Assembly: GCA_934371505.1 (NCBI GenBank)
Contig: CAKRNW010000058.1
Span: 1-13,823, forward strand
Reading direction: 5' to 3'
Origin: an uncultured Lachnospiraceae bacterium
GTDB lineage: Bacteria; Bacillota; Clostridia; Lachnospirales; Lachnospiraceae
DNA: 13,823 nt
In this document: positions 6,669-13,823 of the stretch, piece after piece
Layout: each line of letters starts with the position of its first letter
How positions within the stretch are numbered: the first letter of the stretch is position 1
Position numbers and translations under genes: made by a program
Notes under the pieces: generated by a model
The model's database searches: none
The model's input: the letters and a program-made list of their open reading frames with translations, nothing else
What the model was told of the DNA's origin: nothing

Positions 6669-8444
6669 ATGACACAGGATAAAAAATTTTCATTAGTTCC
6701 TTATCTGATGCATTATAAATGGCACTATGTGGCAGGAGTGCTGGTGCTGTTGATTGTAGATCTGGCAGGCCTGTATCTGCCCCAGTATATCGGAGAAATC
6801 ATTGACGGTCTGACATTAGGTACTCTGGATATGGCTGGCGTGGGAAGTATCTTACTGAAAATCCTTCTGGTGGGACTGGTTATGATGGCTGGGCGTTTCG
6901 GCTGGCGCTATTTCATCATCGGTGCCTCCAGGGGAGTGGAGTACCACTTGCGCAATGATATGTTTGTCCATGTGGAAACCCTGTCTGCCCGTTATTATAA
7001 CAGCCACAAGACTGGAGATTTGATGGCACATTTCACCAATGACCTCCAGGCAATCCGTCAGGCAGTGGGCATGGCAGTCATTACCACCTTCGATGCGGTG
7101 ATTATGACCATCATGGTCTTGGTAAAAATGATTGTCTATGTGGATTTGAAACTCACCATTCTGGCGTTTATTCCCCTGACCTTAGTGGCGGTAGCCTGCT
7201 ATTTCTTTGGCATTGAATCTAAAAAGCGCCAGACTAAGCGGCAGGAGGCATTTTCCGATCTTTCCGACCGGGTGCAGGAGAGTCTGGCGGGAATCCGTGT
7301 GGTCAAGGCTTTTGTCCAGGAGGAAAAGGACTTTGAAGCTTTCGAGGCAGCCAGCCGCAATTCCATGGAAAAAAATCTGTCCATGGTGAAACTCCGTGCG
7401 GTGATTGGACCCGTATTTGACACCATCACAGGACTTAGTATTCTGGTGACCTTAATTTTCGGAGGGCGGATGGTGCTTAACGGGCAGGTAAGTATCGGAC
7501 AGTTTGTGGCATTTAACTCCTACATCGGTATGCTGGTGTGGCCCATGATTGCCTGCGGGGACTGCGTGAACCTGTTCAGCCAGGCAGTGGCAGCCTTTAA
7601 ACGGATTGCCCTGATTTTTGGAGAAAAACCGGATATTGTGGATAAATCTACAGCAGAGATGCGGGGTGTGGAATTAAAGGGCGAAATCGCCATGAAGAAT
7701 CTGACTTTTACCTATCCCGATGGGGAACTGCCGGTACTGCAGCATCTGGACTTACAGATTCCTGCGGGAGAAACCCTGGCGATTCTGGGAAGAACCGGCA
7801 GCGGAAAGTCCTCCCTGGCAGATTTGCTCCTCCGGGTTTATGACTGTGAGCGGGGGATGCTTTTGTTGGACGGCAGACCCATTGAAGATTACCCGTTGCC
7901 GGTACTTCACCGGGACATTGCTTATGTGCCCCAGGAGAATTTCCTGTTTTCCGATACCCTGGAAGAAAATATAGCCTTCGGTCTGGAGGAACGGCTGGAG
8001 GAGCATCCCGAAATCCGCGACCAGATTCGTCAGGCAGCCAAGGATGCCTGCATCCATGACAATATTATGGGATTCCCGGAGCAGTACGCCACCATGGTGG
8101 GAGAGCGGGGCGTCACCCTGTCCGGCGGACAGAAACAGCGCAGCTCCATTGCCAGAGCTTTATTGATGGATGCCCCCATTCTCATTCTGGATGATTCCCT
8201 GTCAGCAGTGGACACCGACACCGAGGAAAAAATTCTGGAAAATCTGGTGCGGCTCCGGAAGGGCAAAACCACCATCATCATCGCCCACCGTATTTCCACC
8301 CTGCAAAAGGCAGACCACATTGCGGTGCTGACGGAGGGAAAACTCACCGAGTACGGAACCCATGAGGAACTGTTAAAGCTGGGCGGTTTCTATGCGGATA
8401 TTTACGAGAAACAGCAGTTGGAACAGGAATTGGAAGGAATGTAA
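6669..8444 (+). CDS. Heterodimeric ABC multidrug exporter, half with degenerate Walker B (BmrC/TM287-like)
   Basis: The product is 591 residues: an N-terminal six-helix exporter domain (about 20-320) fused to an ATPase domain (about 340-585). Motifs: Walker A GRTGSGKSS (374-382, Lys380), complete signature LSGGQKQR (484-491), Walker B ILILDDSLSAVD with Asp508 and Asp509, and switch His540. Asp509 sits where the catalytic Glu normally is. In heterodimeric exporters such as BmrCD, LmrCD and TM287/288, one subunit carries exactly this change and its ATP site is non-hydrolytic, so this subunit should pair with the next gene product. I chose the ATG at 6669, with CAGGA eight bases upstream; a TTG at 6636 would add eleven residues without support. 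The next gene starts three bases after the stop. Likely job: drug, lipid or peptide efflux. Confidence 0.93.
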   Translation: MTQDKKFSLVPYLMHYKWHYVAGVLVLLIVDLAGLYLPQYIGEIIDGLTLGTLDMAGVGSILLKILLVGLVMMAGRFGWRYFIIGASRGVEYHLRNDMFVHVETLSARYYNSHKTGDLMAHFTNDLQAIRQAVGMAVITTFDAVIMTIMVLVKMIVYVDLKLTILAFIPLTLVAVACYFFGIESKKRQTKRQEAFSDLSDRVQESLAGIRVVKAFVQEEKDFEAFEAASRNSMEKNLSMVKLRAVIGPVFDTITGLSILVTLIFGGRMVLNGQVSIGQFVAFNSYIGMLVWPMIACGDCVNLFSQAVAAFKRIALIFGEKPDIVDKSTAEMRGVELKGEIAMKNLTFTYPDGELPVLQHLDLQIPAGETLAILGRTGSGKSSLADLLLRVYDCERGMLLLDGRPIEDYPLPVLHRDIAYVPQENFLFSDTLEENIAFGLEERLEEHPEIRDQIRQAAKDACIHDNIMGFPEQYATMVGERGVTLSGGQKQRSSIARALLMDAPILILDDSLSAVDTDTEEKILENLVRLRKGKTTIIIAHRISTLQKADHIAVLTEGKLTEYGTHEELLKLGGFYADIYEKQQLEQELEGM

Positions 8445-8447
8445 CCT

Positions 8448-10223
8448 ATGAATACCCATTCATTTACAGAAGATAAAATTGAGAGAAGTACCAAGGGCAG
8501 TGCCTTACTTCACCTTCTTACTTATATGAAACCTTACCTGGGCTGGGTGCTTTTCAGTCTGGTATTGGTGCTGGGACTGACTGCCATTGACCTGTATCGT
8601 CCTATGCTTATCGGTGAGGCGATTGATAACTTTGAGGCACAGGGAGACTATGACTTTCTCCTGCGTACCGCCGGAAAATACGGGGTGGTTCTGGCTTTGT
8701 CTTTTGTGTTTAACGTGGCACAGACCTGGATTTTGCAAAAGACCGGGCAGAGTATTATGTTAACCATCCGAAAGGAACTGTACAGTCATCTACAAAGCTT
8801 AAGCTGCCGGTATTATGATTTGACCCCGGTGGGCAAATTAGTAACCCGTGTCACCAATGATGTGGAGGCACTGGATGAAATGTACTCCGGCATCCTGGTC
8901 AAAATGTTCCGGAATGTGGTAAAGATTATAGGACTGGCGGTGGTGATGCTGATCATGGACTGGCAGCTTGCATTGTTGTCCTTCCTGCTGCTTCCCCTGG
9001 TGCTGGCACTGACCATGGTGATGCGCCGGGTTTCCAGAGAAACCTACCGCATGGTGCGTGCCCGGCTGACAGATATTAACACCTTCCTGTCAGAAAATCT
9101 TTCCGGGATGCGGATTATTCAGATTTTCGGAAGGGAAAAGCGGAAGTTCGAGGAGTTTGACGAGAAGGACTACCGCCTGTACCAGGCAAATTATCGGGAA
9201 GTAATGGTTATGGCAATTTTCTGGCCTTTGTCCTATATCCTGGGAATTTTGTCCCTGATGATTGTGCTGGCAGTGGGCAGTAAAGAGGTGTTGGGCGGTG
9301 TGATTTCCATTGGAACCCTCTACATTTTTGCCCAGTATATCCAGACCTTTTTTGACCCTATCCGGGAGCTGTCGGAGCAGTTTTCCATTCTGCAAAGTTC
9401 CATCGCCTCTGCAGAGAAAATTTTTAACATTCTGGCAGAGGAGCCGCTGGTTCAGGAAAAGGAGAACCCGGTGGTACTGCCGGAGGTCAAGGGCAGGATT
9501 GAATTTGACCATGTGTGGTTTGCTTACGATGGGGAAAACTATGTGCTCCGGGATGTGTCATTTGTGATTGAACCGGGAGAGAAAGTGGCGTTTGTAGGAG
9601 CCACCGGTGCAGGGAAATCTTCCATATTAAATCTCATCGGCAGATACTACGACATCCAGAAGGGACATATTTATATTGACGGCGTGGATATCCGGGAACT
9701 GAGCAAAAAGCAGCTCCGCAGTGCTATCGGGCAGATGCAGCAGGATGTGTTTATTTTTGAGGGAACCATTGAAAGCAATATTCGTCTCCACGATAAGGAC
9801 ATCACCATGGAGCAGGTGAAAGCAGCGGCAGAGTATGTGAATGCCTCCCACTTTATTGAGAGACTGCCCTATGGTTATAAAGAACCGGTGACGGAGCGTG
9901 GTGTTACTTTTTCAGCGGGAGAGCGGCAGTTATTATCCTTTGCCCGGACGCTGGCTCATGACCCGAAGATTCTGGTTATGGACGAGGCGACCGCCAACAT
10001 TGACACAGAGACGGAACTGTTGATTCAGGAGGCACTGGAAAAACTCATGAAGAGACGAACCACCATCATGGTTGCTCACAGACTTTCTACTATCCAGCAT
10101 GCGGACTGCATCATGGTCATGCATAAAGGGAAAATCAGGGAGAGAGGAACCCACCAGGAGCTGCTTGCCCAGGATGGAATTTACAAGAGACTTTATGAAT
10201 TACAGATTCAGAAAGAATTATAA
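8448..10223 (+). CDS. Heterodimeric ABC multidrug exporter, half with intact catalytic Glu (BmrD/TM288-like)
   Basis: The product is 591 residues with the same membrane-domain plus ATPase-domain order as its upstream neighbour. Motifs: Walker A GATGAGKSS (384-392, Lys390), signature FSAGERQ (488-494) instead of LSGGQ, Walker B ILVMDEATANID with Asp512 and catalytic Glu513, and switch His544. In a heterodimer, this Walker A/B pairs with the perfect LSGGQ of the upstream protein to make the working site, while this altered signature pairs with the Asp-bearing Walker B to make the degenerate site. The two genes complement each other precisely. The start ATG follows the previous stop by three bases, with AAGGA (8434-8438) lying inside the end of the upstream gene, so expression is coupled. 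The operon ends at the hairpin terminator at 10231. Function as a multidrug or lipid exporter is inferred from the family. Confidence 0.93.
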   Translation: MNTHSFTEDKIERSTKGSALLHLLTYMKPYLGWVLFSLVLVLGLTAIDLYRPMLIGEAIDNFEAQGDYDFLLRTAGKYGVVLALSFVFNVAQTWILQKTGQSIMLTIRKELYSHLQSLSCRYYDLTPVGKLVTRVTNDVEALDEMYSGILVKMFRNVVKIIGLAVVMLIMDWQLALLSFLLLPLVLALTMVMRRVSRETYRMVRARLTDINTFLSENLSGMRIIQIFGREKRKFEEFDEKDYRLYQANYREVMVMAIFWPLSYILGILSLMIVLAVGSKEVLGGVISIGTLYIFAQYIQTFFDPIRELSEQFSILQSSIASAEKIFNILAEEPLVQEKENPVVLPEVKGRIEFDHVWFAYDGENYVLRDVSFVIEPGEKVAFVGATGAGKSSILNLIGRYYDIQKGHIYIDGVDIRELSKKQLRSAIGQMQQDVFIFEGTIESNIRLHDKDITMEQVKAAAEYVNASHFIERLPYGYKEPVTERGVTFSAGERQLLSFARTLAHDPKILVMDEATANIDTETELLIQEALEKLMKRRTTIMVAHRLSTIQHADCIMVMHKGKIRERGTHQELLAQDGIYKRLYELQIQKEL

Positions 10224-10230
10224 GGAAGAA

Positions 10231-10263
10231 AAAAGAGGTGTGCCGGAAAAGCACACCTCTTTT
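10231..10263. terminator. Bidirectional terminator between convergent operons
   Basis: A perfect 13-bp stem (AAAAGAGGTGTGC at 10231-10243, complement at 10251-10263, 7-base loop) lies eight bases after the exporter stop. On the plus strand it ends in four T; on the minus strand it is followed by a longer T-rich run (TTTTTTCTTCC), so it should also stop the response-regulator transcript arriving from the right. Confidence 0.88.
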
Positions 10264-10267
10264 GTAG

Positions 10268-10285
10268 GTGCGCCCTGGGGCGCAC
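10268..10285. other. GC-rich stem-loop beside the terminator
   Basis: GTGCGCC (10268-10274) and GGCGCAC (10279-10285) form a perfect 7-bp stem with a 4-base loop. It is the most GC-rich spot in this intergenic region and lies eleven bases beyond the response-regulator stop on the minus strand. It could reinforce termination or stabilise the 3' end of that transcript. Confidence 0.55.
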
Positions 10286-10295
10286 GTTCCTAATC

Positions 10296-10976
10296 TTACA
10301 CTTCAAATTTATAACCCATGCCCCAGATGGTTTTGATTAAGTCACCTTTAGCCCCCATTTTGCTGCGAAGTTTCTTCACATGGGTATCAATGGTGCGGGC
10401 GTCACCGAAATAGTCATAGTTCCACACATTGTTCAGGATTTTTTCCCTGGAAAGGGCGATGCCCTGGTTTTCCATAAAATAGGAGAGCAGTTCAAATTCT
10501 TTGTAGCTTAAATCAATGTTTTGACCGTCAATAGTGACCTGATGGGCTGCTTTGTCGATGACGATGCCGCCAGCCTCCAGTTTTCCATCGTCACCAAGCT
10601 GGTTGGTGCGGCGCAAGATCGCTTCCACCCTTGCCACCAGTATTTTGGGACTGAATGGTTTGGAGATATATTCATCTACGCCCAATTCAAAGCCTTGTAA
10701 TTCATCCCGCTCATCGGAACGGGCTGTCAGCATAATGATAGGCACTTTGGAATATTGGCGGATCTCTTTGCATACCTGCCATCCGTCCATTTTCGGCATC
10801 ATCACATCCAGAATTAACAGGGCAATGTCACTGTTGTGTTCATCAAAAAAAATATCCAGTGCCTCACTGCCATCCCCGGCTTCTAACACTTCATAGCCGC
10901 TTTTGGTGAGAAAGTCCCGCACCAGCTTTCGCATACGGCTCTCATCATCTACTACCAAAATTTTGATTTTTTCCAT
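10296..10976 (-). CDS. OmpR/PhoB-family response regulator
   Basis: The product is 226 residues, typical of the family. The receiver domain (about 4-115) has the acidic pair Asp10/Asp11, phosphoacceptor Asp57 in LILDVMMPKMDG, Thr84 in MLTAR and Lys106 in SKPFS, so all phosphorylation residues are present. The C-terminal winged helix-turn-helix (about 130-226) ends in TIDTHVKKLRSKMG and IWGMGYKFEV, the DNA-contact helix and wing. The start ATG has AGAGGAA five bases upstream. It is the second gene of a minus-strand unit, 15 bases after the small membrane protein. No kinase gene adjoins it on the same strand; the histidine kinase at 12602, on the divergent transcript, is the nearest candidate partner. 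Target genes cannot be read from the sequence; the exporter pair converging on it is one possibility. Confidence 0.95.
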   Translation of the reverse strand: MEKIKILVVDDESRMRKLVRDFLTKSGYEVLEAGDGSEALDIFFDEHNSDIALLILDVMMPKMDGWQVCKEIRQYSKVPIIMLTARSDERDELQGFELGVDEYISKPFSPKILVARVEAILRRTNQLGDDGKLEAGGIVIDKAAHQVTIDGQNIDLSYKEFELLSYFMENQGIALSREKILNNVWNYDYFGDARTIDTHVKKLRSKMGAKGDLIKTIWGMGYKFEV

Positions 10977-10991
10977 AGCGATTCCTCTTTC

Positions 10992-11561
10992 TTACGGGGA
11001 GTCATCCTCCAGAATGTGATACTGGCGTTCTGCCTCCCGCACCTTATTTTCCCGTTCTGAGAGATTCTGTTCCCAGGCTGCATATTTATTTACCAATGCC
11101 TTTTCGTAATTTAAGATATTGGGATTAGCACTTTTCAAGGTAATGGTAAACAAAATAATCACCAGAATTACCATCGCAGCGTTTACGATCAGGGAAGAAC
11201 GCAGAAGCATATGTTCCCGTTGCTTTTCGTGCATTTCCACACGCCGGGGCGTCTGAGGCCGCTGTTGTTTATTCATTTGGGGACGGTATACAGCATTGAT
11301 GGGGATAGCCGGAATCCGTTCCGTTTCTACACCGCTCTCCCTAAGAAGGCTTTGCAGTCTGTGCAAATAATCCATGCCGATCTGCGTGCGGAAAACCCGC
11401 TCTTCCAATATCTTTTGAAAAAGCATTAGTACATTTTCAGTATTACTGTAATCCATTTTTGTGTCAAAAAAGTGAACTTTTTTTAATTCTTCTCGGGCAA
11501 GGCGTGCATCCTCCTCGTTGGCAAATGCATATCCTTCTACAATTAAGTTATGTTCTTCCAT
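10992..11561 (-). CDS. Small single-pass membrane protein of unknown function
   Basis: I do not recognise a family. The product is 189 residues. Residues 1-75 are soluble, charged and probably helical, 80-121 are basic and Pro/Gln-rich (RPQTPRR near 101-107), 124-142 form one clear membrane helix (LIVNAAMVILVIILFTITL), and 143-189 are charged and likely coiled coil (AWEQNLSERENKVREAERQY). The basic stretch just before the helix predicts an inside N-terminus and an outside C-terminus; there is no cleavable signal. The ATG at 11561 has a perfect AGGAGA five bases upstream. It is followed 15 bases later by the response regulator, so the two are co-transcribed. That pairing suggests a signalling accessory or a membrane partner of the two-component system, but this is inference only. 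Confidence 0.78.
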   Translation of the reverse strand: MEEHNLIVEGYAFANEEDARLAREELKKVHFFDTKMDYSNTENVLMLFQKILEERVFRTQIGMDYLHRLQSLLRESGVETERIPAIPINAVYRPQMNKQQRPQTPRRVEMHEKQREHMLLRSSLIVNAAMVILVIILFTITLKSANPNILNYEKALVNKYAAWEQNLSERENKVREAERQYHILEDDSP

Positions 11562-11587
11562 AGATTTCTCCTATGCTTATTGCCATT

Positions 11588-11616
11588 ATCTTAACACGGA
11601 AATGAAAGGAATACAA
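11588..11616 (-). promoter_or_regulatory. Candidate promoter of the membrane protein/response regulator operon
   Basis: On the minus strand TTGTAT (complement of 11611-11616), a 17-base spacer and TAAGAT (complement of 11588-11593) lie upstream of the ATG at 11561. Both hexamers differ from consensus, so it would be a moderate promoter that could need activation. It starts near 11581 with a leader of about 20 bases that still includes the ribosome site. Confidence 0.5.
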
Positions 11617-11641
11617 TAAATGGAAACTCCGGAAGTTTTTT

Positions 11642-11670
11642 TTGCACATGTGTGGCGGAAATGATATAAT
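11642..11670 (+). promoter_or_regulatory. Strong promoter of the SH3b protein/histidine kinase operon
   Basis: TTGCAC (11642-11647), a 17-base spacer and a perfect TATAAT (11665-11670) preceded by TGA (extended -10). Transcription would begin near 11677, about 57 bases before the ATG at 11734. It is divergent from the promoter at 11588-11616, with the two -35 boxes only about 25 bases apart. Confidence 0.82.
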
Positions 11671-11733
11671 GAGGAGAGTAATTTGTGCCGATATCCCAAA
11701 GGATTAGACACGGAAAGGTATGGTTATTACTAT

Positions 11734-12582
11734 ATGAAAAAATTACAGCAAATATTTGTCTGGGTGTGTGCAATTGGAATTTTGTGTGCGGTGCATACCC
11801 CTGCTTGCCAGGTGCAGGCGGCACCTGTTCTATATACGGAATACGATGAAACTTCAATAGAGGATACTTCAGTGACCATGACGGTTTCCTGCTCAAGTAC
11901 CCTTTTGGTGCGAAGCGGTCCGGGAAAAACCTATGATCGTCTTGGCTCTGTGAATAACGGAGATCAGGTAGAAGTGACAGGAATTTGTTCCAATGGCTGG
12001 TATCGCATTTCCTTTGAAAAAAAGGAAGGGTATGTGTACGGAGATTATCTGGTAGATTCCAAGTCTGCCGGTTCTGATGACATGGGGGAAAATACAATGA
12101 CAGAAAGTACGGAAACGGAGGCTGATGGAGATACGGATACCATGAAGCAGTGGTTTTCTTCTCTGGATCTACCCTCTATTTTACCGTTGGGGATTCCTGT
12201 TGTTATCATTCTTATTCTGGCAATCAGCGCTTTGGTAATGTTTCGATCCATTCGAAGAGATACGGCTGAGGAAGAGGATGAGGAAGAAGATGGCGATGAA
12301 GATGAAGATGAGGAAGAAGATGACGAAGAGTTAACGACACGGGTAATGCGGAAGTCCACGCCACTTCCTAAAGTATCCGGGAATGTGACAGGCAAAATGG
12401 ATTCTAACATGTTGGAGTCCCAGATACGGAATTTTGTCGTAGACGATATCGGAAAGTATCTGGATGAGAAAACAAACGAAGAAGATAGGGAATTCTCTGA
12501 ACTGGAGGAAGAACTGGAGGCAACGCAGCAACACTTACTGGAATTACAAAAGCAGATGGAGCAGTTAAAAAATAAGAGGTAA
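11734..12582 (+). CDS. SH3b-domain membrane protein with acidic cytoplasmic tail
   Basis: The product is 282 residues from this start. Residues 1-29 are a signal peptide ending in VQA before AP. Residues about 48-109 are a bacterial SH3 domain (LLVRSGPGKTYDRLGSVNNG, later GWYRI and GYVYGDYL), a fold often used to bind cell-wall peptides. A Thr/Glu/Asp-rich linker leads to one membrane helix (about 150-171). The inner tail begins with Arg, then 20 acidic residues in a 21-residue run (179-199), and ends in a Glu/Leu/Gln coiled coil (about 248-282). I chose this ATG because MKK and the hydrophobic core follow it; a TTG at 11683 would add 17 polar residues and has AGGAGA close by, but that site lies at the predicted transcription start. 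It precedes the histidine kinase by 19 bases, suggesting a cell-wall sensing accessory. That role is inferred. Confidence 0.85.
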   Translation: MKKLQQIFVWVCAIGILCAVHTPACQVQAAPVLYTEYDETSIEDTSVTMTVSCSSTLLVRSGPGKTYDRLGSVNNGDQVEVTGICSNGWYRISFEKKEGYVYGDYLVDSKSAGSDDMGENTMTESTETEADGDTDTMKQWFSSLDLPSILPLGIPVVIILILAISALVMFRSIRRDTAEEEDEEEDGDEDEDEEEDDEELTTRVMRKSTPLPKVSGNVTGKMDSNMLESQIRNFVVDDIGKYLDEKTNEEDREFSELEEELEATQQHLLELQKQMEQLKNKR

Positions 12583-12601
12583 CAGCAGAGGTTGTCAGAT
12601 T

Positions 12602-13823
12602 ATGAAATACTCCATACGAAAACAATTAACCTTTATTTTTGTCGGACTGATTATTGGAACAATTTTATTGTGCTTTCTTATTAACAGTACATTGTTGGAA
12701 CATTATTACATTACCAATAAGGAAGATGCGCTCATTGAAATATACCAGACGATCAATGAAGCCGCAGATGCCGGAACCTTTGACACCGATGAATTTGATA
12801 TTGAGTTTCAGAGAATTTGTGGAAAATATAATGTAAATGTGGTGGTGCTGGATGAAAATTCTGTTCCGGTAAAGGCATCGGATAATGATCCTGAAATTCT
12901 GGGACGATTGCTCTGGGATAATATGTTTGGCAGGGAACAGGAAGGAACGATTCTGGAGAAAAATGATCAGTATTCCATTGAGAGGCAGGAAGATAAACGT
13001 ACCCATACAGACTATATTGAAATGTGGGGAGTGCTGGATAACGGAAATGTTTTTCTGATGCGGAGTGCTGTGGAAGGAATTAAGGACAGTGTGCAGATTG
13101 CAGACCGTTTTCTGATCTATACAGGATTATTTGCTGCGGCCCTCAGTGTGATAGTGGTGTATTTTGTTTCCAGAAAAATCACGAAACCCATTATGGAGCT
13201 GACCCACATTTCCCGGCAGATGTGTAATCTGCAGTTTGATGTAAAATATGAAGGAAAGAGTCATACGGAGGTGGCACTGCTTGGGGAAAATATTAACCAG
13301 CTTTCCGAAACATTGGAGAAAACCATTTCTGAATTAAAAACCGCCAACAACGAATTGCAGAAGGACATTGAGAAGAAAAATCAGATCGATGAGATGCGTA
13401 AAGAATTTCTTGCCAATGTTTCCCATGAATTAAAAACACCCATTGCGCTGATCCAGGGCTATGCGGAGGGGTTAAAAGAAGGAATTACAGACGATCCGGA
13501 GAGCACCAGCTTTTACTGCGATGTGATTATGGACGAAGCAGGAAAAATGAACAACATGGTGAAAAAGCTGATGACCTTAAATGAATTGGAATTTGGCAAC
13601 GATGTGGTGACCATGGAACGATTTGACATCGTCAGTCTCATCCGGACTTATTTACAGTCCGCTGACCTTCTGGCAAAGCAGAATGGTATCACGGTGCAGA
13701 TGCAGCATCATGAGCCGATTTATGTGTGGGCAGATGAGTTCAAGACAGAAGAAGTCTTTACCAATTATTTCAGCAATGCAGTCAATCACTGCAGTGGCGA
13801 TAAAATTATCGATGTAAAGATTA
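12602..13823 (+). CDS. Sensor histidine kinase (partial, runs off window end)
   Basis: About 407 residues are visible and the frame is open to the edge. A membrane helix (about 8-31), an extracellular sensor segment of roughly 135 residues and a second helix (about 170-189) are followed by a HAMP linker (from RKITKPIMEL, about 190-245), a coiled connector and the dimerisation/phosphoacceptor domain with FLANVSHELKTP, His275 being the phosphorylated residue. The ATP-binding domain begins near residue 370, and its N-box region (FTNYFSNAVNH) is present; the G boxes are beyond the window. The start ATG has AGAGG ten bases upstream. It is the second gene after the SH3b protein. Layout matches HAMP-type envelope-stress kinases that pair with OmpR regulators. 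The regulator at 10296 on the opposite strand is a candidate partner unless another lies just past the window. Confidence 0.93.
   Translation, partial: MKYSIRKQLTFIFVGLIIGTILLCFLINSTLLEHYYITNKEDALIEIYQTINEAADAGTFDTDEFDIEFQRICGKYNVNVVVLDENSVPVKASDNDPEILGRLLWDNMFGREQEGTILEKNDQYSIERQEDKRTHTDYIEMWGVLDNGNVFLMRSAVEGIKDSVQIADRFLIYTGLFAAALSVIVVYFVSRKITKPIMELTHISRQMCNLQFDVKYEGKSHTEVALLGENINQLSETLEKTISELKTANNELQKDIEKKNQIDEMRKEFLANVSHELKTPIALIQGYAEGLKEGITDDPESTSFYCDVIMDEAGKMNNMVKKLMTLNELEFGNDVVTMERFDIVSLIRTYLQSADLLAKQNGITVQMQHHEPIYVWADEFKTEEVFTNYFSNAVNHCSGDKIIDVKI

Noticed and set aside
12045..12410. Minus-strand open frame encoding a long poly-Ser run
   Set aside because: The Ser run is just the complement of the Glu/Asp codons of the SH3b protein tail, so it is a shadow.
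1..13823. Horizontal transfer or mobile element origin
   Set aside because: No transposase, integrase, phage gene, tRNA or attachment-like repeat was seen, and base and codon use look similar across the window by eye.

Overview
The window looks like a chromosomal segment of a low-to-moderate GC Gram-positive anaerobe, most likely a gut member of the Lachnospiraceae/Clostridia (Blautia- or Ruminococcus-like). The basis is the style of the lipoprotein signals, AGGAG-type ribosome sites, TTGACA/TATAAT promoters, T-tailed hairpin terminators and the gene families present. Genus assignment is inference. No rRNA, tRNA, CRISPR array, insertion sequence or phage gene was seen.

Layout. (1) 87-1121: a secreted lipoprotein of unknown function, closed by a strong hairpin terminator. 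(2) 1242-6540: a TetR-family repressor (minus strand) divergent from a three-gene MacAB/YknXYZ-like export operon, made of a lipoprotein HlyD-type adaptor, a LolD/MacB-type ATPase and a double-length FtsX-type permease. The 174-200 bp between them holds a 40-bp perfect-armed inverted repeat. Its two arms carry the -35 boxes of two oppositely directed, near-consensus promoters, so one repressor site could shut both. (3) 6669-10223: after a terminator, two adjacent half-size ABC exporters. The first has Asp at the catalytic-Glu position; the second has a normal Glu but a non-canonical signature motif. This is the hallmark of a heterodimeric multidrug exporter of the BmrCD/LmrCD/TM287-288 type. 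(4) 10296-13823: a regulatory and envelope-sensing block. An OmpR-type response regulator preceded by a small single-pass membrane protein runs on the minus strand. Divergent from it, a secreted-then-anchored SH3b protein with a very acidic cytoplasmic tail is followed by a sensor histidine kinase that runs off the window edge.

How it may work together: the TetR protein probably senses a small molecule and controls the adaptor/ATPase/permease operon. The kinase and response regulator, although on divergent transcripts, are the obvious candidate partners, and each transcript also carries an uncharacterised single-pass membrane protein that could be an accessory sensor. Convergence of the response-regulator operon on the heterodimeric exporter, with a shared bidirectional terminator, shows proximity but not proven control. 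The most distinctive points are the symmetric operator/promoter design and the divergent four-gene signalling module.
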